Positions 7,413 to 15,293 of a stretch of 64,000 bases of DNA are shown here, piece by piece (position 1 is the first letter of the stretch; the number at the start of each line of letters is the position of its first letter). Made by a program: the position numbers and the translations under genes. This DNA comes from UBA7446 sp965656545 (lineage in GTDB: Bacteria; Bacteroidota; Bacteroidia; Flavobacteriales; Flavobacteriaceae), in NCBI GenBank assembly GCA_965656545.1, contig CBFHKZ010000003.1:184436-248435 (forward strand), read 5' to 3'. The notes beneath the pieces are model-generated. The model was not told the origin of the DNA and searched no databases. It worked only from the letters and a program-made list of their open reading frames with translations.

Positions 7413-7486
7413 TAGCGAGAGGGAGACTTGAACTCCCGACCTCCGGGTTATGAATCCGACGCTCTAACCGGCTGAGCTACCTCGCC
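7413..7486 (-). tRNA. tRNA-Met (anticodon CAT)
   Basis: The minus strand gives acceptor GGCGAGG, D-arm GCTCAGCCGGTTAGAGC, anticodon loop TTCATAA, T-arm GGGAGTTCAAGTCTCCC and 3' acceptor TCTCGCT with discriminator A. CCA is not encoded. The anticodon stem has an A:C mismatch next to the loop (GGA against CCC), which is odd for an otherwise canonical gene. Elongator tRNA-Met is the most likely type; an isoleucine CAT tRNA (lysidine) is less likely. Confidence 0.85.
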
Positions 7487-7495
7487 AAAGCGGCG

Positions 7496-7503
7496 CAAAT
7501 ATA
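7496..7503 (-). promoter_or_regulatory. -7 promoter element TATATTTG of tRNA-Met
   Basis: Reads TATATTTG on the minus strand, 9 bases before the mature tRNA 5' end. Confidence 0.5.
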
Positions 7504-7590
7504 ACAATTTGTTTTCCCAATTTATCTCGGTTTTTCAACCATTTCTTTTAAAGGTCATCATAAATCTATATATTGGACGTTTTATTACTT

Positions 7591-7980
7591 ATGTCAAAAA
7601 TACAATTCGAGATTGAATTTGTAATTCAAGCCTCCCCACAACTTCTCTATCAGTACATGCACACCCCCTCTGGGCTATCAGAATGGTTTGCTGATAATGT
7701 CAACGCACGAACAGAAAAATATTCCTTTTTTTGGGACGATTCCGAAGAAGATGCCCTTCTGCTTCGCAAGAAAGCCAATGAATTTGTTCGCTTTCGCTGG
7801 TTAAACGGCGATGATGATCAAGACGATTGTTTCTTTGAAATGCGCATCGTAGTAGATGAAATCACCAAAGACGTTTCGGTCGTGGTTACAGATTTTGCCG
7901 AAGAAGATGAAGTTGAAGAAACTAAAATGCTTTGGGAAAGCCAAATAGGTGATTTAAAACAAGTTTTAGGTTCTTCGTAA
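7591..7980 (+). CDS. START-like domain protein
   Basis: 129 residues. The fold looks like the START/AHSA1 helix-grip: an N-terminal strand (QFEIEFVIQASPQLLYQYM), the helix LSEWFADNV, then alternating strands with a very acidic middle (FFWDDSEEDALL and DDDQDDCFFEM) and a long C-terminal helix WESQIGDLKQVL. This short form is universal in Flavobacteria and of unknown function. The ATG at 7591 is preferred over the 7573 TTG because the conserved SKIQFEIE begins there. The aminotransferase gene starts 1 base after its stop. Confidence 0.8.
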   Translation: MSKIQFEIEFVIQASPQLLYQYMHTPSGLSEWFADNVNARTEKYSFFWDDSEEDALLLRKKANEFVRFRWLNGDDDQDDCFFEMRIVVDEITKDVSVVVTDFAEEDEVEETKMLWESQIGDLKQVLGSS

Positions 7981-7981
7981 C

Positions 7982-8830
7982 ATGATAAACCATAACGGCG
8001 CGCTTACTTCTACTCAGTCGCCTGTTTTTACAGCACAAAATCGCGGTTTGCTTTTTGGAGACGCAGTCTTTGAAACCTTGCGCTACAGCCAAGATCATAT
8101 CCATTTTTGGGAAGACCACTACTTTAGACTTATGGCTGCTATGCGTATTTTCCGCATGGACATCCCGATGACATTTACACCCGAGTTTCTAGAACAAGAG
8201 TGTTTGCGCGTCATACAAGCACAAAGTGAAACAGCCGCCGCATGGCGTATTCGTTTAACCGTTTACAGAAAAGATGGCGGCGCGTATTTGCCCACCACTA
8301 GAGACGTTGATTATGTCATAGAGGCAAAAGCACTTGATTCGGAATACTACCTGTCTGCTGAAAACTATAAGGTTGAGCTTTTCAACGACTACTATTTGCA
8401 AAAAAGCATGTTGTCAAACCTAAAATCCAACAATAAAGCACTGCAAGTTATTGGCAGTATCTTTATGCAAGAACAAGGTTTTGATAACGGCATATTGGTT
8501 AATGATGAAAAGGAAGTTGTTGAATTTCTCAACGGTAATCTTTTTATAGTAGAAGACGGAAAACTCCGCACGCCACCCATTACTTCTGGTTGTTTGGATG
8601 GCATTATGCGCAAGCAAATCATTCGGATTGCCAAAAAATTAGATCTTTCTTGTGTGGAGGAGCCCATTTCACCTTTTGATTTACAACGTGTACAAGAACT
8701 CTTTATGACCAATGCTGTTGTTGGTATTCAACCAGTCACAAGCTATCGCCGTACTACTTATGACAAATCAATCACAATAAAACTTCAACAAGGACTTTTT
8801 GATTGGGTTAGTTCAAACCAGGGTGCTTAG
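7982..8830 (+). CDS. PLP-dependent aminotransferase class IV
   Basis: 282 residues of fold-type IV. Family signatures are RGLLFGDAVFETLR (residues 21-34), the PLP-lysine region MLSNLKSNNKALQV (probable Schiff-base K148) and the phosphate-binding TPPITSGCLDGIMR. The class covers branched-chain and D-amino acid aminotransferases and 4-amino-4-deoxychorismate lyase (PabC). The LKSNN context slightly favours a PabC-like or branched-chain role, but substrate choice cannot be read reliably. It follows the START-like gene closely and its 3' end overlaps the convergent yqgE by 23 bases. Confidence 0.85.
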   Translation: MINHNGALTSTQSPVFTAQNRGLLFGDAVFETLRYSQDHIHFWEDHYFRLMAAMRIFRMDIPMTFTPEFLEQECLRVIQAQSETAAAWRIRLTVYRKDGGAYLPTTRDVDYVIEAKALDSEYYLSAENYKVELFNDYYLQKSMLSNLKSNNKALQVIGSIFMQEQGFDNGILVNDEKEVVEFLNGNLFIVEDGKLRTPPITSGCLDGIMRKQIIRIAKKLDLSCVEEPISPFDLQRVQELFMTNAVVGIQPVTSYRRTTYDKSITIKLQQGLFDWVSSNQGA

Positions 8831-9341
8831 GTGCAGTAGCATACAAGGCGTACGCACCACCCATATCTCGCATGATGTTTCCCCATAGTTGATGCTCCTT
8901 CTCAAAAATGTTATAGTTGTTTTTAATCAGTAGCCAGCTTTTTTCATTGTATTCATGTCGCAGTTGGCCTTTACCCCAACCGCTATACCCTAAAAAAAAT
9001 CGCAGCTGATCAGGAGTTATTTTTTCCTCGATTATTGCTTCTTGAAGTGCCTCCAAGTCACCACCCCAAAAGAGTTTGTCGTCAATCGCTTGCGCATTGG
9101 GTAAATCTTTCATGGTATGTATGTAAAACAACCGATCGGTATCCACAGGTCCACCTTGGTAAATGGGCAAGTCAATGGATAATTCAGGGATCAATTCATT
9201 CAAACTGTAATGAGTGGGTTGGTTTACAACAAAGCCCAACGAGCTTTCATCATTGTGCTCCGCCATAAGAATCACGCTTCTGCCAAAAGACGGATCGCCT
9301 AGAAGGGATGGATGCGCAATAAGTAATTTTCCTACCATCAT
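8808..9341 (-). CDS. YqgE/AlgH family protein
   Basis: 177 residues. Starts MVGKLLIAHPSLLGDPSFGRSV, the conserved opening of YqgE/AlgH (DUF179), followed by the VNQPTHYSLNEL and YQGGPVDTDRLFYIHT motifs and the GYSGWGKGQL signature near residue 120. It is a cytoplasmic protein of unknown mechanism, linked to alginate regulation in Pseudomonas only. It overlaps fmt by 4 bases, so it is in the recQ-fmt transcript. Either ATG at 9341 or 9338 may start it. Confidence 0.9.
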   Translation of the reverse strand: MMVGKLLIAHPSLLGDPSFGRSVILMAEHNDESSLGFVVNQPTHYSLNELIPELSIDLPIYQGGPVDTDRLFYIHTMKDLPNAQAIDDKLFWGGDLEALQEAIIEEKITPDQLRFFLGYSGWGKGQLRHEYNEKSWLLIKNNYNIFEKEHQLWGNIMRDMGGAYALYATAPKHPGLN

Positions 9342-10288
9342 ACAAAACGCGCTGATGTTGGAAACTGAAACCCGTTTAAGAGTGCAGCCGTTTCCATACT
9401 TTTTTTGTTTGGCAATTGCAGTTTGTCTATATAAACATAGCCGTCTGCAACGCTTACATAAAGCTGTTTGTCTTCAACTTTAATATGTCCAGGGGTTTCA
9501 ATGGGCGTTCCCGCTATAAAGTGTGCATTTTGGATATTCACCTGCACGGTTTCTTCATTGTTCTCCATTAGCGTCCACGCCGTTGGAAACGGGTTTAGGC
9601 CATGAATAAAATGCACGATGGTTTGCCCCGGTTTACTCCAGTCAATTTGGGTATTCTCCCGGCTTAGTTTTGGCGCCGCATGGATGGCTGCTGCTTCTTG
9701 TTGCGGCATGGGCTTTAATGTCCCAGATGCTAAACCGTCAAGGGTAGCAATAATCAATTCGCCTGAGTGGGCTTGCATACGTTCGCTGAGTGTGCCCATG
9801 GTGTCTTCGGCTAATATGTCTAGCTTTTTTTGAAGTAAAATGGCACCCGTATCTATTTTATCATCAATTAAAAAGGTGGTAAGTCCAGACACTTGCTCCC
9901 CGTTAATTATAGACCAGTGAATGGGCGCAGCTCCTCGATACTGGGGTAGGAGTGATGCGTGTAAGTTAAAAGTGCCAAGTTGTGGTAATTCCCAAACTAC
10001 TTTGGGCAACATTCTAAAGGCAACAACAACAAAGACGTCTGCCTCTAGTGCTTTGAGTTGCGCAACCGTATCTTCTGACGATAGTTTTTCAGGTTGAAAT
10101 AGTGGGATATTGTATTCCAGTGCAGCCTCTTTTACAGCTGAGAAGCGCAATTTTTTTCCACGTCCAGCAGGGCGGTCAGGAGCCGTAACAACGCCAACAA
10201 GCTCGTGCTGACTTTCCACGATGCTACGCAGCCCGGGTACCGCAAAAGCGGGTGTTCCCATAAAAACTACTCGTAAGGATTTGCTCAT
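9338..10288 (-). CDS. fmt: Methionyl-tRNA formyltransferase
   Basis: Transfers formyl from 10-formyl-tetrahydrofolate to initiator Met-tRNA. 316 residues, normal length. The N-terminal formyltransferase domain has FMGTPAFAVPGL, the active-site motif NLHASLLPQYRGAAPI and the catalytic Asp in LTTFLIDDKIDTGAI. The C-terminal OB domain starts near residue 205 (IHAAPKLSRENTQIDW). The ATG at 10288 forms an ATGA overlap with the recQ stop, and a longer upstream reading gives only non-conserved residues, so this start is chosen. Confidence 0.95.
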   Translation of the reverse strand: MSKSLRVVFMGTPAFAVPGLRSIVESQHELVGVVTAPDRPAGRGKKLRFSAVKEAALEYNIPLFQPEKLSSEDTVAQLKALEADVFVVVAFRMLPKVVWELPQLGTFNLHASLLPQYRGAAPIHWSIINGEQVSGLTTFLIDDKIDTGAILLQKKLDILAEDTMGTLSERMQAHSGELIIATLDGLASGTLKPMPQQEAAAIHAAPKLSRENTQIDWSKPGQTIVHFIHGLNPFPTAWTLMENNEETVQVNIQNAHFIAGTPIETPGHIKVEDKQLYVSVADGYVYIDKLQLPNKKSMETAALLNGFQFPTSARFV

Positions 10289-12138
10289 ATCAGCTTGTAT
10301 TGGTTTGGTGTGTCTTGTATTACCATCTCTTCTGCACACATTTCGTCTAAGGCCACCGCCAATTGTGTTCTGTCAAATGGCGCATCTTGACTTAACTGTT
10401 CCAAAGATAGTGCATCTTCACGCGAGAGTGTTTCTTTTAGGTAGTTGATTATTTTAGCTATCGGGCTTTTTTCTTCTACGCAGTTGGAGCAGCTGCCGCA
10501 GTTTTTTTTACGTGTTTCACCAAAGTAGTGTAGCAATTTTTTCCGATAACAAGTGTCGACAGTGGCGTATGCCCAAATGGCACCGGCCAAACGCTTTTTT
10601 TCTTCCATAAGCGTATTTAATTGATGTAACACAGGCATCAAGCTTATTTTATCTTCTCGCGGTACATGAAACGTAATTCCATTATCTGCATGGAGTTGCT
10701 GCACTTCGGCATCGCCTTGTTTTTCTAATTGTTTAATGCATTCAATAGCATTGCTTAAACCCACACCGCTTTTGAGGGCTATTTTATCTAAATTGATTTC
10801 TTGAAACCTGTCTGTAATGCCGCCTATGTTTCGCAACAAATAATCCACAAATACATGCTCTTGCTTTATGTGCTTTCGCAGTAGTTTTAAGGTGGTTTTC
10901 GGTCTGTTGTATTGGGTTAGTGTGAGCAATTGTCCACGCTCCAATACTTTGAGTACATGATAGGTAGTTCTGTGCTTTAATTCATAGCGCTCACAAAAAA
11001 GGGCGTGATTAAACACTAAAATATCATTTGGTTTTTCGCCATAGGCGATGTCAAAATAGTGACATAGGTGTTTGTATGTTTTCTTGATGGCCTCAACACT
11101 GGGAATACTGGCAGTCGTGCTGTTCCATAGTTTTTGATCATCGCGGTCTTCAATAAGCAAAGTGGCTTTCGCTGCACTCCCGTCTCTGCCACAACGCCCA
11201 ATTTCTTGGTAGTACTGCTCCATACTGAATGGAAGCGTAGCGTGTACAACCCGTTGTACATTTGATTTGTCAATCCCCATGCCGAATGCCGAAGTGGCTA
11301 CCATAACAGGTGTTTTTTCTTGCATCCAGTCTGCTATGCGTTTTTCTTTGGCCAGTGCGCCCCCATGGAAAAAGTTTGTTCGGTGGCCCATATTGTTTAG
11401 GTGGGTACTCAAAAGCTCAACGCTTTTTCTAGTTCCCGCATATACAATTGCAGGCGTGCCTCTTGGCGCAAGGGCTTCTGAAATGGCTTCCAGCTTATTT
11501 GTTGTTTTTAGCACCTTTATCTCAATATTTGGCCTGTCAAATGAGTTGGTTATTTGTGTGGGTTGTGCTAGTTCAAGTGTTTTGCAAATATCTTCTTTAA
11601 CCCTTTTGGTAGCAGTTGCGGTTAGCGCAATTGTTGGTGTGTTGGAAAGTTTGTTTTTCAGTCCTATGATTTCTCTGTAAGCGGGTCTGAAATCATGTCC
11701 CCATTCAGAGATGCAATGAGCTTCGTCAATGGCCAATAGGCATATTTGCATCTCAGACAAGCGATCTTGAACCAAGGGGTGTTGTGCGCGCTCTGGTGAT
11801 AGATATAAGAATTTAAAGCCGCCAAATTTACAATTGTCTAGTGCGGTTACGAGGTCGTCTTCACGCATGGGACCCGATAGATTCATGGCACGAATGCCCT
11901 TTTTTTTAAGGCTTTCCACTTGATCGCTCATAAGCGCTATCAATGGGCTTATGACGACACACAGGCCAGGCTTTGTAAGGGGTGGTAGTTGGTAGCACAA
12001 ACTTTTTCCACCTCCTGTAGGCAATACAACAAGGCAGTCTTTATTGTCTAAGACAGCGGTTATGGCCTCTTTTTGTCCCGGGCGAAATTCCGAGGCATTC
12101 CAATGGCTTTTTAGTACGTCATATATGCCGTTTTTCAT
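10285..12138 (-). CDS. recQ: ATP-dependent DNA helicase RecQ
   Basis: 3'-5' superfamily 2 helicase acting in recombination and fork repair. 617 residues. Motif I LPTGGGKSLCYQL, motif II AIDEAHCISEWGHDFRPAY, and motif VI QEIGRCGRDG are intact. The RecQ-Ct zinc site includes CYRKKLLHYFGE...CGSCSNC. The last roughly 90 residues form a small helical domain that does not look like a complete HRDC. It overlaps the AAA ATPase upstream (ATGA) and fmt downstream, so it is translated within an operon AAA-recQ-fmt-yqgE. Confidence 0.93.
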   Translation of the reverse strand: MKNGIYDVLKSHWNASEFRPGQKEAITAVLDNKDCLVVLPTGGGKSLCYQLPPLTKPGLCVVISPLIALMSDQVESLKKKGIRAMNLSGPMREDDLVTALDNCKFGGFKFLYLSPERAQHPLVQDRLSEMQICLLAIDEAHCISEWGHDFRPAYREIIGLKNKLSNTPTIALTATATKRVKEDICKTLELAQPTQITNSFDRPNIEIKVLKTTNKLEAISEALAPRGTPAIVYAGTRKSVELLSTHLNNMGHRTNFFHGGALAKEKRIADWMQEKTPVMVATSAFGMGIDKSNVQRVVHATLPFSMEQYYQEIGRCGRDGSAAKATLLIEDRDDQKLWNSTTASIPSVEAIKKTYKHLCHYFDIAYGEKPNDILVFNHALFCERYELKHRTTYHVLKVLERGQLLTLTQYNRPKTTLKLLRKHIKQEHVFVDYLLRNIGGITDRFQEINLDKIALKSGVGLSNAIECIKQLEKQGDAEVQQLHADNGITFHVPREDKISLMPVLHQLNTLMEEKKRLAGAIWAYATVDTCYRKKLLHYFGETRKKNCGSCSNCVEEKSPIAKIINYLKETLSREDALSLEQLSQDAPFDRTQLAVALDEMCAEEMVIQDTPNQYKLI

Positions 12139-12665
12139 AGGTGATCCGTTATAAAACGAAGTCGTTCTTCGATACTTGATTTAGGTACTTCTATACACTG
12201 CATACCAAAATGGGTATAGGTTTCTAAAAGGGCTTTATGAAAATGTATTGCCTCCTCAAATACTTCCATGCGCTCGGCATCTTGCGTAAAAATAGCTTCC
12301 CATGGCGGAAATAAAAAAACGGTATCATAGCAGTAGGTACTGCAATCATCCAGCATACCGCAAGGAACCTCATCTCCAATAGCGTTTAGATAGGCTACCA
12401 CGTCGTGTATGCCCCTGTCGTAGACATGCATGTTGTTTTTTTTATCCTCAAAATAGTCATGCAAACGGCGTTCAAAAAGGGCTTCACTAAAACCCAGCGG
12501 ATTATCTAGGAATGGTTGTGTGACGCCTTTGGCTAGGGCTTCGCTTATGACGTCTCTAGATACCTCTTCAAAACAATGTGTTTCTGGATGTTGTATGTGA
12601 TGCAACAGGCTTGTCTTGCCACTTGATGGTCCTCCAGTCAATACGATTCTTTTGTGTTCAAGCAT
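12135..12665 (-). CDS. AAA-type ATP-binding protein (NadR/AAA_28-like kinase fold)
   Basis: 176 residues. Walker A is TGGPSSGKTSLL near the N-terminus. DRGIHDVVAYL fits the Walker B/substrate region of small P-loop kinases, and TVFLFPPWEAIF is typical of AAA_28 proteins. It may phosphorylate a small molecule, but the substrate is unknown. The ATG at 12665 is preferred over an upstream TTG at 12671. It overlaps recQ by 4 bases and is divergent from the DUF493 gene. Confidence 0.8.
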   Translation of the reverse strand: MLEHKRIVLTGGPSSGKTSLLHHIQHPETHCFEEVSRDVISEALAKGVTQPFLDNPLGFSEALFERRLHDYFEDKKNNMHVYDRGIHDVVAYLNAIGDEVPCGMLDDCSTYCYDTVFLFPPWEAIFTQDAERMEVFEEAIHFHKALLETYTHFGMQCIEVPKSSIEERLRFITDHL

Positions 12666-12702
12666 ACACAAATGTCGTTAATTGTTGCCTTATCTAAAAC
12701 TG

Positions 12703-12710
12703 TATATTTG
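12703..12710 (+). promoter_or_regulatory. -7 promoter element TATATTTG, leaderless distance
   Basis: Exact TAnnTTTG; a TTG at 12682-12684 lies 18 bp upstream as a possible -33 element. The ATG at 12715 is only 4 bases beyond, so the transcript would start at or next to the start codon. Confidence 0.6.
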
Positions 12711-12714
12711 CATT

Positions 12715-13005
12715 ATGCAACAAAATCCCAAAGACACGTCGTTTTACGAACGATTCCATCAGCAATTATTAGAAAGCAATACATGGCCTGGTGTTTACGT
12801 TTTTAAATTTATTATCCCTTCTTCGGATGCGGATAAAGCGACTTTGTTGGATTTGTTTGAAAACGATAAAGTAGAAGTCAATGTTAGGGCTTCTAGCAAA
12901 GGGAAATACACCAGTATTTCCATTGCAGGCAAGTTTGGAAGTCCAGATATTATCATTCAAAAACACAAACAGGCATCGAAAATCCCAAACATCATCCAAC
13001 TCTAA
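12715..13005 (+). CDS. DUF493 (YbeD-like) protein
   Basis: 96 residues. The ferredoxin-like alpha-beta plan (VYVFKFIIPS, then KATLLDLFENDKVEVNVRAS and GKYTSISIAGKF) matches the DUF493/YbeD family, which resembles ACT-type regulatory domains. It is cytoplasmic with no known partner. The ATG at 12715 sits just after a promoter element, so the longer upstream reading is rejected. Single gene, with the DUF4290-murA operon beginning 37 bases after it. Confidence 0.85.
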   Translation: MQQNPKDTSFYERFHQQLLESNTWPGVYVFKFIIPSSDADKATLLDLFENDKVEVNVRASSKGKYTSISIAGKFGSPDIIIQKHKQASKIPNIIQL

Positions 13006-13042
13006 CTTATTTTTTATTAGTTTTACCTCATAAATCTCCCTT

Positions 13043-13693
13043 TTGATAGACAATCTTCAATACAACACAGAGCGTTCAATGCTAGCCATTCCTGAATATG
13101 GCCGCCACATTCACAAAATGATTCAGCAAGTTTTAGCTGAAGAAAACAAAGAAGAACGCAACAAACAGGCCCAAGCCATCATTGGCATTATGGGCAATCT
13201 AAACCCACACTTAAGAGACGTAGCCGACTTTCAGCACAAACTTTGGGATCAGCTTTTTATCATGTCTGATTTCAAATTGGATGTTGATGCGCCTTTCCCA
13301 AAACCCGATGCCGAAGTGCTCGCAGCACCTCCAACTCCTTTGGCTTACCCACAATCGTTCCCTAAATACCGGTTCTACGGAAACAACATTAAGGGCATGA
13401 TTGACGTAATCGTTGATTGGGAAGAAGGAGACTTAAAACAAGCATTGGTCTATGTGATTGCCAATCACATGAAAAAATGTTTCCTCAACTGGAACAAAGA
13501 CACGGTTGATGATAAAGTTATTTTTGGTCATTTGGCCGAACTATCTGACGGCAAAATTGTTATCAATACTGACGATGAGGTGTTGTCGGCTTCTGAAAAC
13601 CTAATTCGCTTGACAAACAAGCGTTTTGCCAAGGGTTCCAGAACCAATACCAAAAATCAAAAATACCGAAACCAAAAGCAGCGACGTAAATAA
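13043..13693 (+). CDS. DUF4290 protein
   Basis: 216 residues. The opening LQYNTERSMLAIPEYGRHIH is the conserved N-terminus of the Bacteroidetes-specific DUF4290 family, and the tail is very basic (NQKYRNQKQRRK), suggesting nucleic acid or membrane contact. Because the conserved part begins at codon 5 and a stop lies at 13031, the only plausible start is the TTG at 13043. The murA start follows 1 base after the stop; this pairing is common in Flavobacteria. Function unknown. Confidence 0.85.
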   Translation: MIDNLQYNTERSMLAIPEYGRHIHKMIQQVLAEENKEERNKQAQAIIGIMGNLNPHLRDVADFQHKLWDQLFIMSDFKLDVDAPFPKPDAEVLAAPPTPLAYPQSFPKYRFYGNNIKGMIDVIVDWEEGDLKQALVYVIANHMKKCFLNWNKDTVDDKVIFGHLAELSDGKIVINTDDEVLSASENLIRLTNKRFAKGSRTNTKNQKYRNQKQRRK

Positions 13694-13694
13694 A

Positions 13695-15005
13695 ATGGGT
13701 GCTTTTAAAGTTACTGGTGGTGTATCATTGTCAGGTTCCATACAGCCTCAAGGAGCCAAGAATGAGGCACTTCAAATTTTATGCGCCGTATTGCTTACGC
13801 CCGAGCCGGTAACAATTCACAATATTCCCAATATTATTGACGTAAACAAGCTGATTCAAATTCTTGAAAAGCTTGGTGTTAAGGTGGAAAAACACAGTGA
13901 CGATAGTTATACTTTTCAAGCCGATAATGTCGATATAGATTACCTTCAGTCCGATGATTTTAAGATAGCTGGTCGTGGTTTACGTGGCTCCATTATGATT
14001 GTAGGCCCCTTGTTGGCACGATTTGGTAAAGGGTTTATTCCCAAACCTGGTGGCGATAAGATTGGACGACGTCGACTCGACACGCACTTTCAAGGCTTTA
14101 TCAGTCTGGGTGCTACATTCCGTTACAACAAAGAGGAGTATTTTTATGGGGTTGAAGCCAAGGAACTGAAAGGCACATATATGTTGCTTGACGAGGCTTC
14201 TGTTACTGGAACCGCCAATATTGTCATGGCAGCAGTCTTGGCAAAAGGAACTACCACGATATACAATGCCGCATGCGAACCCTATTTGCAGCAGCTCTGT
14301 AATATGCTTGTGCGTATGGGTGCCAATATTTCAGGGATTGGTTCTAACTTATTGATTATTGAAGGCGTTAAATCCTTGGGCGGCACTACACACCGTGTGC
14401 TTCCCGATATGATTGAAATCGGTAGTTGGATTGGTTTGGCAGCACTTACCAGAAGTGCACTTACCATTAAAGACGTACAATGGGATTATCTGGGTCAAAT
14501 ACCTGACGTATTTCGCCGATTGGGAATTACTATTGAAAGAAAGGGTGATGATATGTTCATCCCTAAGCATCCCAATGGTTATGAAATCCAAAGTTATATT
14601 GACGGATCTGTAATGACCGTTTCCGATGCACCATGGCCTGGTTTTACTCCTGACCTTTTGAGTATTGTATTGGTTGTTGCAACGCAAGCAAGGGGAAGTG
14701 TCTTGATCCATCAAAAGATGTTTGAGAGTCGTTTGTTCTTTGTGGATAAGCTTATTGATATGGGCGCAAAAATCATCTTATGTGATCCGCACCGTGCAAA
14801 CGTGATAGGACATGACTTTACGTCTTCTCTAAAGGCTACAACCATGACCTCTCCAGATATACGTGCCGGTATTTCACTTCTTATTGCAGCACTTTCTGCC
14901 AAGGGTACCAGTACCATTTTTAATATTGAGCAAATTGACCGTGGCTATCAAGACATTGATACACGTCTGCGTGCCATAGGCGCAAAAATTGAGCGCATAG
15001 CCTAG
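13695..15005 (+). CDS. murA: UDP-N-acetylglucosamine 1-carboxyvinyltransferase
   Basis: First committed step of peptidoglycan precursor synthesis: transfers enolpyruvate from PEP to UDP-GlcNAc. 436 residues, two inside-out alpha-beta barrel domains. Visible signatures are QPQGAKNEALQILCA (the KN pair binds substrate), GPLLARFGKG and the active loop PKPGGDKIGRRRLDTH. The loop residue that is Cys115 in E. coli is Asp121 here (codon 14055-14057), a form that stays active and is insensitive to fosfomycin in other bacteria. The start at 13695 directly follows DUF4290. Confidence 0.95.
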   Translation: MGAFKVTGGVSLSGSIQPQGAKNEALQILCAVLLTPEPVTIHNIPNIIDVNKLIQILEKLGVKVEKHSDDSYTFQADNVDIDYLQSDDFKIAGRGLRGSIMIVGPLLARFGKGFIPKPGGDKIGRRRLDTHFQGFISLGATFRYNKEEYFYGVEAKELKGTYMLLDEASVTGTANIVMAAVLAKGTTTIYNAACEPYLQQLCNMLVRMGANISGIGSNLLIIEGVKSLGGTTHRVLPDMIEIGSWIGLAALTRSALTIKDVQWDYLGQIPDVFRRLGITIERKGDDMFIPKHPNGYEIQSYIDGSVMTVSDAPWPGFTPDLLSIVLVVATQARGSVLIHQKMFESRLFFVDKLIDMGAKIILCDPHRANVIGHDFTSSLKATTMTSPDIRAGISLLIAALSAKGTSTIFNIEQIDRGYQDIDTRLRAIGAKIERIA

Positions 15006-15014
15006 TGCTTTTGG

Positions 15015-15293
15015 CTAACGTTTAGATACCTTGTTGTTGCTAATGCCGCGTTGTCTACTACATTTAAAGCGCCCAACTTCTTCATCGCGCTTTTTTACGT
15101 GCTTTGTTTTCCGTCCTTGAACGCGCTTGCGCCAGAGTTTAAAACTGTTTGGTTTCATGTTGTTTCGCATGATGGTAATCACCTCTTGTTCCTTGAGTCC
15201 AAACTGCATGGTAATGGCATCAAAAGGTGTGCGGTCTTCCCAACCCATTTCGATAATCCGATCAATATCTCTTAAACTAAGTTCTTTTTTCAT
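15015..15293 (-). CDS. DUF2805/TIGR03643 family protein
   Basis: 92 residues. A helical N-terminal part (LSLRDIDRIIEMGWEDRTPF, then MQFGLKEQEVITIMR) resembles a helix-turn-helix, followed by a strongly basic tail (SFKLWRKRVQGRKTKHVKKR). This matches the TIGR03643/DUF2805 family, repeatedly found next to photolyase/cryptochrome genes. It is the last gene of the photolyase operon and overlaps the one before it by 4 bases. Role unknown; DNA binding is a guess from charge. Confidence 0.8.
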   Translation of the reverse strand: MKKELSLRDIDRIIEMGWEDRTPFDAITMQFGLKEQEVITIMRNNMKPNSFKLWRKRVQGRKTKHVKKRDEEVGRFKCSRQRGISNNKVSKR

